From Listeria monocytogenes ATCC 19117 (GTDB lineage: Bacteria; Bacillota; Bacilli; Lactobacillales; Listeriaceae), in NCBI RefSeq assembly GCF_000307025.1, contig NC_018584.1, positions 2,373,501 to 2,437,500 on the forward strand: DNA of 64,000 nt, read 5' to 3'. Position numbers and translations under genes: made by a program. This document shows, piece by piece, positions 1 through 7,612 of the stretch; position 1 is the first letter of the stretch, and every line of letters starts with the position of its first letter. A model generated the notes under the pieces. It did not search any database, had not been told where the DNA came from, and saw nothing but the letters and a program-made list of their open reading frames with translations.

Positions 1-1
1 C

Positions 2-748
2 ATGATTGCATTTATTTTAGCAAATAACTTATGGTATGGCTGGAGCTTTATTGTATTGATCGTTATTTTACTAATTAACTTACTCTATACATTAACGCGA
101 ACTTTCCCGCCGATGACTGTTGGAAAACCACTAGATGCAGCAGAACTTGCCGAAGAGAAAAAGCAAAAGTTTCATTTTAGTATAGATGAAATTTGTTTGA
201 TTTTATTTGGTTTTGTGGCCCAAACGCTTCTTTATATTATGAGCCAATGGATCGCTAAGTATGGTTCAGAAGTTATTCATATGACAGACGATGCTTCTAG
301 ACTACTTGTAAGTTATGCTAGTGTCGGAGCGATTATTTGTGTGTGTGTGACGTTTATTTTAGGAAATCGCGGCGTGCGAACGCTCCATATCTTAATTACT
401 TATGTAACCATGACGATGCTCATCTCCTTTACACTGTTTGCTTTCCCAAGCGAAATCGTATGTATTGTTGGGGCTTTCTTATTGGGCTATTTCTCTGCTG
501 GAGGAATTATCCAATTAGGTTTAACACTACTTGCGGAGGTTTCTGCTCGAGGAAAGGGTTTTGTCACTAGCCTTTATACTATTGCAGAAGGGATAGCTGT
601 TTTCATTATTCCCTTGATTGCTGCTGCGATTTCCCGAATTGATATTGCCGCTATCTTCTTACTAAATGCTGGTATTGCGCTTTTCGGCCTCGCTCTCTTA
701 ATGATTGTATTTACAAGAAAGAAAAAATTTGCTCGAGATCATATTTAA
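2..748 (+). CDS. MFS transporter, C-terminal part (cut by window start)
   Basis: The open frame runs from the first bases of the window to a TAA at 748 and encodes about 248 residues with six or seven hydrophobic segments. The hydrophilic stretch around residues 38-57 (rich in E and K) looks like the central cytoplasmic loop of a 12-helix major facilitator. The basic tail RKKKFARDHI ends the protein. The ATG at position 2 has no visible upstream sequence, so the real start almost certainly lies outside the window. The substrate cannot be told from this half. A strong hairpin follows the stop directly. Confidence 0.75.
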   Translation: MIAFILANNLWYGWSFIVLIVILLINLLYTLTRTFPPMTVGKPLDAAELAEEKKQKFHFSIDEICLILFGFVAQTLLYIMSQWIAKYGSEVIHMTDDASRLLVSYASVGAIICVCVTFILGNRGVRTLHILITYVTMTMLISFTLFAFPSEIVCIVGAFLLGYFSAGGIIQLGLTLLAEVSARGKGFVTSLYTIAEGIAVFIIPLIAAAISRIDIAAIFLLNAGIALFGLALLMIVFTRKKKFARDHI

Positions 749-788
749 AAAAGACCGAGAATTGATTCCTCAATTCTCGGTCTTTTTT
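747..788. terminator. Bidirectional intrinsic terminator
   Basis: A 14-bp perfect stem (751-764 with 771-784, loop ATTCCT) has an A-run on its left and a T-run on its right. It can therefore stop both the MFS gene and the convergent ABC operon. Confidence 0.9.
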
Positions 789-1851
789 AATGTTTCCGTA
801 ACGTCTTCCATTTGTACATGAGCATCCAAAAAGCAATAACAGATGCAACTAAAATCAGTATAATTTTAATTATTAAACTTATAACTTGTCCCGTCGGAAT
901 TAATTGATCGTAATTAAAACTTGCATAATGGCCACTTAAACAAATAGTCACATAAAGAGAACCAATGATAAGTATAGGGACCCGGAATTTATTATTCATT
1001 AAAAATCTACCATCGTTTTCCAAAGAAGCTGTTTTCATCGCATACCAGCTAATGGTTAACATTCCTATTGATAAGATAATTAATATGACAAATTCACTTA
1101 ACGCTGTAGTTCCTTGTAAAATTGGCGTAGGTATTGCGTTATACAGCATAACTGCTCCACCATCAATATCCACTATTGTTTTTCCAGTAAAGAAAGCTTT
1201 AAAACCAATGATTAAATTAGTCAATGCGCCTGGAAACATGTATAAAAAGCTAACAATAGATCCAATCGCTATAATTCCGGCTGTAATTATCTCTCCAACC
1301 AAATTCCCGACTGCCACTGCTAACGTGTAAGAAAATAAATACAATAACAAAAAGGAACTAATATACATCAAAGAATCGCTCACACTGGGTAAATACAACC
1401 CCGGTATTTGCTGGTAAATATACCAAAACCTACAGAAAATGATGATTGGTACTAGTACGAAAATTAAAAGTAATGGAATAAGCATCTTATGCCAAAAAAT
1501 TTGCTTCTTGGAGTATGGCAATCCAAAAGTAAAATAATCCATTTGCTTATTTTTCTCAAAAACAGTTAACTTTAACCCTAAAAACAGAAACACATAGAAG
1601 AAAAGCCCTAAATTCCCTTCAAAATCATAAGGAGTTAAACTTAAATCATTTTTTATTTCATTACCCGTCATTTGTTGATCTGCTGTATTATTTTTTTGAA
1701 ATTCTTCAGACTGATAATAGTTATAGTTGTCATTAAACATACTAACCGCGTTCGTTGCAGTCGTAGCTTCAGAACCTATAAAAGCGATTAAAATAAATAT
1801 AAATACCCACGCATTCTGACGCCATTCTTTCCAAAGAAGCCCTGCACTCAT
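787..1851 (-). CDS. ABC-2 type transporter permease
   Basis: A 354-residue membrane protein that would form the channel of an ABC exporter with the ATPase encoded just upstream. The N-terminus (SAGLLWKEWRQN) followed by a hydrophobic helix is typical of ABC-2 permeases. A long hydrophilic extracellular loop (about residues 30-80) and five or six further helices follow. The start ATG at 1851 has GGAGG 9 bases upstream and overlaps the ATPase stop by 4 bases (ATGA), which indicates translational coupling. The gene is last in a three-gene operon, gntR-ATPase-permease. Such YtrA-type units usually respond to cell-envelope stress or antibiotics. The substrate is not visible. Confidence 0.85.
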   Translation of the reverse strand: MSAGLLWKEWRQNAWVFIFILIAFIGSEATTATNAVSMFNDNYNYYQSEEFQKNNTADQQMTGNEIKNDLSLTPYDFEGNLGLFFYVFLFLGLKLTVFEKNKQMDYFTFGLPYSKKQIFWHKMLIPLLLIFVLVPIIIFCRFWYIYQQIPGLYLPSVSDSLMYISSFLLLYLFSYTLAVAVGNLVGEIITAGIIAIGSIVSFLYMFPGALTNLIIGFKAFFTGKTIVDIDGGAVMLYNAIPTPILQGTTALSEFVILIILSIGMLTISWYAMKTASLENDGRFLMNNKFRVPILIIGSLYVTICLSGHYASFNYDQLIPTGQVISLIIKIILILVASVIAFWMLMYKWKTLRKH

Positions 1852-2726
1852 GATTTCTCGCCTCCTAGTTCTTCTAGATGATAAATAAACAAGTCTTCTA
1901 ATGTGACTGCGAGTTCATCCATGAAAATTGGTTTTTCTTTTTTTATTGCTGCGTATAATTCTGTGTTCATATCTCGGAATAAAATGGTGTAAACACGGCC
2001 ATACTTATTAATTACTTTGCCATTTTCCAGTAAAAAAGGTGGAATTTTTTTATTTTCAAAAGCGATCTGAATTTTAACAGCTTGTTCCCGAAGTGATTCA
2101 AGATGGTAAGACTCTTCAATATGATTATCTTGTAAAATATGAATATAGTCAGCAATCGGATCTAAATCAGCTAAACGATGGGAAGAAATAATAATGCCTA
2201 ATTTCCGCTTCTCCACTTCTTCTAATAATATGCCCATAATTTTCTTTTGAGCAATTATATCGAGACCTTCCATTGGTTCATCGAGCAAAATAAATTCAGC
2301 TCCGATAGATAGGGCAAGAACGAGCCCAAAAAGACCTTTCATTCCTTTTGAATAATTTTGAAATTTTACATCTGTAGCTAGGTTAACTTGATTGAGTAAG
2401 TTATCAAATTTAGCTCCGTCGAATAATGGATAAGTTTTTTGATAGAATTTTTTTATCGTCGGAATCTTATAACCATCCCAACAATTTAAACTATCTTGAA
2501 GCATGAATAATTTTTGCTTTAATTGAGGGTTTTTGCTTAATGCCTCATCTAAGTACACATCTCCCTCATCAGGAATATAAAAACCCATAATAGTTCGAAA
2601 AAGAGTTGTTTTACCTACGCCATTTCGTCCGACTATACCAATAATTTCTCCTGGCTTTACTTCAAATGTTATTTTATCCAATAAGAGTTCCCCGTCAATT
2701 TTTTTGCTAAGTGAATCAACCTTCAA
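1848..2726 (-). CDS. ABC transporter ATP-binding protein (TTG start)
   Basis: A 292-residue ATPase partner of the following permease. The Walker A motif GRNGVGKT lies at residues 33-40, the signature is degenerate (YSKGMKG), and Walker B is FILLDEP. The open frame extends 24 codons further upstream, but I place the start at TTG 2726 because GGAGGTGAC sits 8 bases before it and the extension lies inside the regulator gene. The start therefore overlaps the last codons of the GntR gene. The C-terminal 80 residues are non-conserved, as in YtrB-like ATPases. Transport is presumably export. Confidence 0.85.
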   Translation of the reverse strand: MKVDSLSKKIDGELLLDKITFEVKPGEIIGIVGRNGVGKTTLFRTIMGFYIPDEGDVYLDEALSKNPQLKQKLFMLQDSLNCWDGYKIPTIKKFYQKTYPLFDGAKFDNLLNQVNLATDVKFQNYSKGMKGLFGLVLALSIGAEFILLDEPMEGLDIIAQKKIMGILLEEVEKRKLGIIISSHRLADLDPIADYIHILQDNHIEESYHLESLREQAVKIQIAFENKKIPPFLLENGKVINKYGRVYTILFRDMNTELYAAIKKEKPIFMDELAVTLEDLFIYHLEELGGEKS

Positions 2727-3111
2727 CCATGTCACCTCCAATGATGTCTTGACTATATTCGTCTGATAATCTATGTATTTCTTCAACGTTAATTCCAAGG
2801 TAAACTAAATCGAGAATCGTTTCTTTTAATTTAATTTTTGTTTCTGCTAGTTTTTTTGGTGAACTTACTTTATCTTGTTGGTTCGCTATGAAGGTCCCTT
2901 TTCCTTTTACCGTGACAATTACTTCTTGTCGTTCTAATTCTTGGTACGCTTTACTCACAGTGTTTGGGTTCACTCCGATTCTACTTGCAAATTCACGTAT
3001 AGATAATATCTTTTCTCCTTCTTGAAGTATCCCTTTGACAACTTGTTCTTTAATTTTTTGGACGATCTGTTCATAAATCGGTAGTTGACTTTTTGTGTTA
3101 ATCGTAAACAT
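2716..3111 (-). CDS. GntR family regulator, YtrA subfamily
   Basis: A 131-residue repressor-type protein. The N-terminal winged helix-turn-helix (about residues 10-70) has the GntR pattern LPIYEQIVQKIKEQV followed by SIREFASRIGVNPNTVSKAY. Only about 55 helical residues follow, which is too short for a FadR or HutC ligand domain and matches the YtrA type. I chose ATG 3111 (MFTINTKS) because a G-rich SD precedes it; an ATG 18 bases upstream has none. It is first in the operon with the ABC exporter and probably autorepresses through the dyad just upstream. Confidence 0.85.
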   Translation of the reverse strand: MFTINTKSQLPIYEQIVQKIKEQVVKGILQEGEKILSIREFASRIGVNPNTVSKAYQELERQEVIVTVKGKGTFIANQQDKVSSPKKLAETKIKLKETILDLVYLGINVEEIHRLSDEYSQDIIGGDMVEG

Positions 3112-3135
3112 CTCTCCCCCTGCTTTCATGAATTC

Positions 3136-3171
3136 TACTATAGAGAACTAATTGTACTAGTTACTATAGTA
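3136..3171. promoter_or_regulatory. Nested dyad, candidate operator of the GntR regulator
   Basis: TACTATAG (3136-3143) and CTATAGTA (3164-3171) form outer arms, and AACTA (3146-3150) and TAGTT (3158-3162) form inner arms, all around a centre near 3154. It lies 25 bases upstream of the gntR start. YtrA-type regulators bind such paired palindromes over their own promoters. Binding here is inferred. Confidence 0.5.
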
Positions 3172-3180
3172 CAGTAGATA

Positions 3181-3227
3181 AAAAAATAAATCAATTCTCT
3201 TTTTAAAAAGAAAATTGATTTATTTTT
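3181..3227 (-). terminator. AT-rich terminator of ogt
   Basis: AATAAATCAATT and its complement AATTGATTTATT flank a 15-base spacer, with a T-run on the minus strand. One arm lies in the last codons of ogt. The stem is low in GC, so its strength is uncertain. Confidence 0.5.
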
Positions 3228-3685
3228 GCTTTTTCAAGTTTTAAGAGTGATTCTTTCATCCCTATCCCCCCGCTATAACCTGTTAATTTGCCATTTTTAC
3301 CAATTACTCTGTGGCATGGAATAATGAAAAGTAGTGGGTTTCTTCCGATTGCCGTTCCAACTGCGCGCACGGCTTTGGGGCGATTTATCTGTGCTGCAAT
3401 TTCTGTATACGTTCTAGTTTCTCCATAAGGAATAGCTTCCAATGCGTGAAATACTTCAAGTTGGAGAGGAGTAGCGGACAAATCCATTGGTACAGTAAAA
3501 TACGTAAGTTCTCCGTTCAAATAAGCGACCAATTCTTCTTTATACATGTTCATTTTTTCTGGGCTTCGCTTGGCTGATTGAATCTTTTCTGCCTTTGTTC
3601 CAACGTAAAATAGCCCAGTTTTCGTCGCTGCGAAATAAAGCTCTGTGTCTGAAAAATGAAGCGTATCATAATATAAATCTGTCAT
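3203..3685 (-). CDS. ogt: Methylated-DNA--protein-cysteine methyltransferase
   Basis: This 160-residue suicide enzyme transfers the alkyl group from O6-alkylguanine to its own cysteine. The active-site motif PCHRVIG is present with Cys124, and the preceding helix-turn-helix (TYTEIAAQINRPKAVRAVG) binds the minor groove. The length is normal for Ogt/AdaB. I take ATG 3685 rather than the GTG nine bases upstream, because AGAGG is properly spaced only for the ATG. It is divergent from an AdaA-like gene, as in the Bacillus ada pair, which suggests a shared adaptive alkylation response. Confidence 0.93.
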   Translation of the reverse strand: MTDLYYDTLHFSDTELYFAATKTGLFYVGTKAEKIQSAKRSPEKMNMYKEELVAYLNGELTYFTVPMDLSATPLQLEVFHALEAIPYGETRTYTEIAAQINRPKAVRAVGTAIGRNPLLFIIPCHRVIGKNGKLTGYSGGIGMKESLLKLEKAKINQFSF

Positions 3686-3791
3686 TTCCTTCACCTCTTT
3701 CTAATGTTAATTATACGCTAAATTGAATAACATTTCTAACCAGTTTCACTATAAGAGCAAGATTAGAAAAGTTTTCCTCGCAATTTACCTT

Positions 3792-3804
3792 CATAACGTT
3801 TATG
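3792..3804. promoter_or_regulatory. CATAA-CGT-TTATG dyad in the adaA promoter region
   Basis: A perfect 5-bp inverted repeat with a 3-base centre lies in the spacer of a possible promoter (TTTACC at 3786, TAATAA at 3809, spacing 17) for the AdaA-like gene. It could be an operator, but short AT-rich dyads are common. Confidence 0.3.
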
Positions 3805-3830
3805 ATTAATAAGAAGTTGAGGTGATAACA

Positions 3831-4391
3831 TTGTCGGATTATTACTTAACCAAAAAAAGATGGCAAGCAATTTCAACGAATGATAAGACTGCTGATGGCA
3901 CATTTTTCTATGGTGTTACATCTACGAAGATTTTTTGCTATCCTTCTTGTAAATCACGATTACCAAAAAAAGAAAACATCGTTATTTTCCATAGTGCGGA
4001 GGAAGCTTTTTCGCATGGCTACCGGGCTTGTAAACGATGTAAATCTGGTGGTACTGCGCTACCTGATACGGAGTGGATAACAAATATCGAAATGTATATT
4101 AAAGAAAATTTTGCCAAACCGCTCACTTTACAAATCATTGCGGATGATTGCCACGGAAGTCCGTACCACTTACACCGAACATTTAAGCGAATCACGATGA
4201 TTACACCCATTACTTACCTTGAGAACGTCCGGATTAGTTACGCAAAAATGCAGCTAACCTCGACCAACCAATCCATTGAAACTATTGGAAAAATGGCTGG
4301 CTTTCCAAACCCCTCTCATTTTTCTACTACATTTAAAAGACATACCGGTTTGTCACCAAACCAATTTCGAAAAACAATAATAAAAAATTAA
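3831..4391 (+). CDS. adaA: AdaA-like methylphosphotriester sensor and AraC-type activator
   Basis: A 186-residue protein with an N-terminal Ada zinc domain and a C-terminal AraC helix-turn-helix. Cysteines 36, 40, 67 and 70 (IFCYPSCKSR and CKRCK) match the four zinc ligands of E. coli Ada. The first is the residue that takes a methyl group from phosphotriesters and turns the protein into an activator. The AraC part runs from about 80 to 185 (LTLQIIADDCHGSPYHLHRTFKR). It lacks the O6-methylguanine domain, which the divergent ogt gene supplies. I use TTG 3831 because GAGG lies 8 bases upstream; the GTG at 3822 has no room for an SD. Confidence 0.9.
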   Translation: MSDYYLTKKRWQAISTNDKTADGTFFYGVTSTKIFCYPSCKSRLPKKENIVIFHSAEEAFSHGYRACKRCKSGGTALPDTEWITNIEMYIKENFAKPLTLQIIADDCHGSPYHLHRTFKRITMITPITYLENVRISYAKMQLTSTNQSIETIGKMAGFPNPSHFSTTFKRHTGLSPNQFRKTIIKN

Positions 4392-4412
4392 ATTAGAACG
4401 GATGATTTGACT

Positions 4413-5282
4413 ATGACACATGTAACATTACCTATTTTAGAAGACTGGGAAGGCCTTTCACTAACTACTATTTTGCAAGAAAAATTTCATCTCGGTAAAA
4501 AAGCGCGACATGAAATTCGCATGTCTCAAAATGTTTTGCTAAACAATAAGCCACTGGATGATTGGAATACGCCACTTTTCGTTGGAGCGAGTCTTTCTTT
4601 ACCAGTTTTCTTACATGACAAAATCCCTGTCTATGAGTACGACTTAGAAATTATTTATGAAGATGATTTTTTACTAGTAGTGAATAAACCAGTTGATATG
4701 AAAACTCACCCAAATGATAGTTATGAAACAGATACTTGCGCGAATGCCGTGCAATATTACTTAGAAAAAACAGGCCAAGATGCGAACGCCCTAGCAGTTC
4801 ACCGTCTTGATCAAACTACTTCCGGTTTAGTACTGTTTGCTAAAAACAAATTAGCTATCGCCGGCTTATCTTGGCAAATGGAAAATAGAGCGATTCACCG
4901 GACTTATCTCGCTGCAGTTGATGGTACTTGGGGACTCGTGATGCAAACAATCAACAAACCAATTGGCGAAGATCGTCACCACGGTTCCAGACGCCAAATC
5001 AGCCCATACGGTCAACCAGCAGTAACGCATGTTAAAGTATTAGAAAATGATAACGAAAAAAACACCTCTCTTGTAGAATGCCAAATCGAAACTGGTCGGA
5101 CGCACCAAATTCGCGTTCATTTAAGCGGAATTGGCCATCCAATTATTGGCGATACGCTTTATGGTGGTTCCCCTCGTGCTAATCGCATCATGCTACATGC
5201 CGAAAAATTACATTTAAATCATCCTTTCAAAGGTAAAGAAATGAATTTTTCTGCTCCAGCTGGAGATGATTGGGTATTTTAA
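4413..5282 (+). CDS. RluA family pseudouridine synthase
   Basis: A 289-residue enzyme that isomerises uridine to pseudouridine in RNA. The catalytic motif HRLDQTTSG is at residues 130-138 with Asp133, and the RluA signature ETGRTHQIRVHL follows near 230. The first 70 residues are a weak S4-like region. It resembles the YhcT/YjbO/YlyB group, whose exact sites cannot be assigned by eye. It starts 21 bases after adaA and may be co-transcribed. The SD (GGATGA) is modest and favours ATG 4413 over TTG 4407. Confidence 0.88.
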   Translation: MTHVTLPILEDWEGLSLTTILQEKFHLGKKARHEIRMSQNVLLNNKPLDDWNTPLFVGASLSLPVFLHDKIPVYEYDLEIIYEDDFLLVVNKPVDMKTHPNDSYETDTCANAVQYYLEKTGQDANALAVHRLDQTTSGLVLFAKNKLAIAGLSWQMENRAIHRTYLAAVDGTWGLVMQTINKPIGEDRHHGSRRQISPYGQPAVTHVKVLENDNEKNTSLVECQIETGRTHQIRVHLSGIGHPIIGDTLYGGSPRANRIMLHAEKLHLNHPFKGKEMNFSAPAGDDWVF

Positions 5283-5303
5283 AAAGCCACAACATTACGT
5301 TGT
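5281..5303 (-). terminator. Small hairpin at the end of the VOC gene
   Basis: CACAAC-ATTAC-GTTGTG, with GC and four T on the minus strand. The stop codon of the minus-strand gene lies within it. It is a weak terminator between two convergent genes. Confidence 0.5.
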
Positions 5304-5687
5304 GACTTCTGTACAAATTTCTACTTTTATTCCATTTGGATCTTCAAAAAATACAGCATAATGATTTTCACCGCCAGCAAAAGGATATCTTTCTTCATAT
5401 AGAAGTTTGGTTCCTTTTGCTTTTAATTTGGCTCGAAAATCATCCACCCGTTCTTTTGTGCCACCATGAAATGCCAAATGATTGAGCCCAACTCGTTTGC
5501 GATGATAACCTTCCGCGACAAACGGTTCCTCTGTTTGCACAAATACTAAATACGTATCGGCGAATTTATAACTAAAGCCTTCATTCCAAGTCTGGTATAA
5601 CTCATAAGAAAGTTCTTCTAACAGCCCTGACCAAAACAAGCGACTTTCTTCTAAATCAGCTACATATATTTCCACATGATGTAACAT
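5295..5687 (-). CDS. VOC superfamily (glyoxalase-like) protein
   Basis: A 130-residue protein with one complete vicinal-oxygen-chelate module: MLHHVEIYVADLEES at the start, LNHLAFHGG in the middle, and YAVFFEDPNGIKVEIC at the end. Histidines near 4 and 73 and the final glutamate fit the metal-ligand pattern. The substrate is not predictable; relatives include glyoxalases, dioxygenases and antibiotic-binding proteins. It begins one base after the AlkD-like gene ends and closes a three-gene operon (reductase, AlkD-like, VOC). The start has GGGGAGG. Confidence 0.8.
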   Translation of the reverse strand: MLHHVEIYVADLEESRLFWSGLLEELSYELYQTWNEGFSYKFADTYLVFVQTEEPFVAEGYHRKRVGLNHLAFHGGTKERVDDFRAKLKAKGTKLLYEERYPFAGGENHYAVFFEDPNGIKVEICTEVTT

Positions 5688-5688
5688 A

Positions 5689-6345
5689 TCACGCCTCCCC
5701 GATGTGTTTAAGTGCTTCTCTTCGGCTTAACGGCGCAAGCGAGTGACTATTTACAAACTGACGAACTGCCCCGCTATCGACTTTTGCATATTGTCTGAGC
5801 GCCCATCCAATCGCTTTTTGAATAAAGAATTCTTTGGAATCCAGCCATTTTTCGCAATTGGAAAAAAGTAAATCTACATCGGTTTCTTCTTTGTACTTCA
5901 ATTGAAATAAAATTGCCGTTCGAGCGAGCCAAATGTTATCTCCATTTATCCACGCTTCATTATAGGTAGGAATCAACTCAGGATATAGTTTAAAATGATT
6001 ACTTACTACCGTTCCCGCTAGGCCATCCACAGTATCCCACCAAGATTTCGTTACAATTAATTGCTCATATACTTTTATCGCCTCACTAGGCTGTTTTTTA
6101 CCGTAACGGCTTAATAAATCAATCGCCACATACTGAAATTCACGCTCTTCTTCAGCAAATAAGGCTATCGTAAATCCAAGTAAATCTTGCGGCGCCCCAT
6201 TTTCTTTCAAATATTCCGCTACCAATTTTTTTCGTTCACCGGCTCTAATTCCCAAAAAAGTAAATTGATTTTTCATGTAAGCTTCCATTGGCGGAGCATC
6301 TATTAAAGAACGATTCGCGCGGAATACCATTTGAATATCTGTCAT
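5689..6345 (-). CDS. AlkD-like DNA alkylation repair glycosylase
   Basis: A 218-residue all-helical protein of the HEAT-like-repeat DNA glycosylase family, which excises positively charged alkyl bases such as 7-methylguanine. The residues that line the lesion site in Bacillus cereus AlkD (W109, D113, R148) align by spacing with W103, D107 and R142, in SWWDTVDGLA and NIWLARTAILFQ. The C-terminal FIQKAIGWALRQY is also typical. It sits within 3 kb of ogt and adaA, so the region carries three alkylation-repair genes. Its start overlaps the reductase stop by 4 bases. Confidence 0.85.
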   Translation of the reverse strand: MTDIQMVFRANRSLIDAPPMEAYMKNQFTFLGIRAGERKKLVAEYLKENGAPQDLLGFTIALFAEEEREFQYVAIDLLSRYGKKQPSEAIKVYEQLIVTKSWWDTVDGLAGTVVSNHFKLYPELIPTYNEAWINGDNIWLARTAILFQLKYKEETDVDLLFSNCEKWLDSKEFFIQKAIGWALRQYAKVDSGAVRQFVNSHSLAPLSRREALKHIGEA

Positions 6346-7226
6346 TCCGCATTCTCACCTGATAAATAAGCGCGTTCCCGTTCAATACTACTTAAAAAGT
6401 ATTCTAAATCATCTGGATCTGGTCCAACACGTTTCCCCGTTTCTAAGCGATCAATTTTTTCCATATCAATGGCATCTAGTTGGAAATAGGACAAACGTGA
6501 ATTCTCCTCAATCCGACTAGAAGTAATTGACTTCGGAAAAATAATCGTATTGCGGTTCAAATGCCATTGTAAAATCACTTGATCTACAGATGCTTGATGT
6601 TTTTTCGCAATTTCTGTAATCACCGGATTTTGCATTAATATTCCTTTAGCCAGCGGTGACCAGGCAGCGTGCGCGATATTCTGTTCCGCCAAATACTTAC
6701 GAAGGTCATTTTGCGGTAACAGTGGATGCGTTTCCACTTGATTTAAAACTGGTTTTTCATTTGCAGCAACCAATAAGTCACTTAAATGATGTTGCTTGAA
6801 ATTCGCAACTCCAATAGATTTAATCAATTTTTCGTCATGAAGCCGCTCCATCGCTCGCCATGAATCACGGTATTTCCCAGCTACAGGCCAATGAATTAAA
6901 TACAAATCCAAATAATCCAACTTCAAATTCCGAAGTGTTCGCTCAAAAGCAAATAACGTTTCATCAAAGCCAAGGTCTCCGTTCCACACTTTCGAACTAA
7001 TAAATAATTCTTCTCGTGAGACTGCGCTACTAGCAATTGCTTGCCCAACAATCGCTTCATTATTATAAACTGCCGCTGTATCAAACAAACGATAACCTAC
7101 TTCAATTGCCTTTTCCACAGCACCAGCGATAAATTCTTGTTCTGTTACTTGAAATACACCAAGTCCAATATAAGGAATTGTCTCATTCCCCGGTAGTATC
7201 ATTCTGTCTTGTAATGTTTTTGTCAA
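6342..7226 (-). CDS. Aldo/keto reductase (TTG start)
   Basis: A 294-residue NADPH-dependent carbonyl reductase of the AKR5 type (2,5-diketo-D-gluconate reductase-like). The catalytic tetrad is complete: D49 and Y54 in LFDTAAVYNNE, K79 in ISSKVW and H112 in LIHWP. The cofactor loop includes IIFPKSITSSRIEEN. I start at TTG 7226, which has GAGGAGGG 7 bases upstream; the frame extends 20 codons further without an SD. It is first in the operon with the AlkD-like and VOC genes. A minus-strand TATAAT at 7278-7283 may be its promoter. Confidence 0.88.
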   Translation of the reverse strand: MTKTLQDRMILPGNETIPYIGLGVFQVTEQEFIAGAVEKAIEVGYRLFDTAAVYNNEAIVGQAIASSAVSREELFISSKVWNGDLGFDETLFAFERTLRNLKLDYLDLYLIHWPVAGKYRDSWRAMERLHDEKLIKSIGVANFKQHHLSDLLVAANEKPVLNQVETHPLLPQNDLRKYLAEQNIAHAAWSPLAKGILMQNPVITEIAKKHQASVDQVILQWHLNRNTIIFPKSITSSRIEENSRLSYFQLDAIDMEKIDRLETGKRVGPDPDDLEYFLSSIERERAYLSGENAE

Positions 7227-7404
7227 AACGAAACCCTCCTCACGAAAACTGTTTTGTGAACTTTTTCTCTTAAATGAATTATACACTATTTTCGCAAATT
7301 TATATTTTAAAACCAGTATACCGAAATGCGCCTTACTCTCCTAATAAAAAGCCACAAAAATTCTACTTTTTTTATTCATTTAATGAAATACCTAAAAACA
7401 GCCA

Positions 7405-7420
7405 TTGGAAACGCTGTCAG
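7405..7420. promoter_or_regulatory. Candidate CcpA cre site
   Basis: TTGGAAACGCTGTCAG fits the cre pattern WTGNNARCGNWWWCAW at nearly all fixed positions, including the TG, CG and CA cores. It lies in the 386-base gap between the aldo/keto reductase (start 7226) and the phosphate genes (start 7613), so either side could be controlled. Confidence 0.45.
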
Positions 7421-7540
7421 AACGTTTATTTGCAGAGCCGTCAAAAAAAAGTTTCCTATTTATTCCCATCCTATGTTAGTATTAATTTGTGGTAAAGATC
7501 TATCAAGTTTTTTATTTGTTTTCGTTAACTTATCGTTAAG

Positions 7541-7573
7541 AAAAAAGCTCCCTTTTCAAAGTAAAAGCGAGCT
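7541..7573 (-). terminator. Orphan minus-strand terminator in the leader of the phosphate genes
   Basis: AGCTC (7546-7550) pairs with GAGCT (7569-7573), and CTTTT with AAAAG inside. On the minus strand the hairpin is followed directly by six T. No minus-strand gene lies upstream of it for over 5 kb (next at 12883), so it does not end any annotated gene. On the plus strand the same hairpin sits about 25 bases before the SD of the DUF47 gene. Confidence 0.5.
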
Positions 7574-7612
7574 GATTATTAATGACCAAAAATGATCGGG
7601 GGAATTAAGAAA

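Larger units (their letters stand above)
7227..7612. other. 386-base intergenic region before the phosphate genes
   Basis: It holds a minus-strand TATAAT at 7278-7283, the candidate cre at 7405-7420, two TTAA-type hexamers 5 bases apart (7525-7530, 7536-7541) and a minus-strand terminator-like hairpin at 7541-7573. An open frame at 7326-7595 has no SD and is not credible. No clear -35/-10 pair for the phosphate genes stands out. Confidence 0.6.

Noticed and set aside
7326..7595. 89-codon frame in the gap before the phosphate genes
   Set aside because: No SD, unusual composition, and it runs through the terminator-like hairpin and other control elements.
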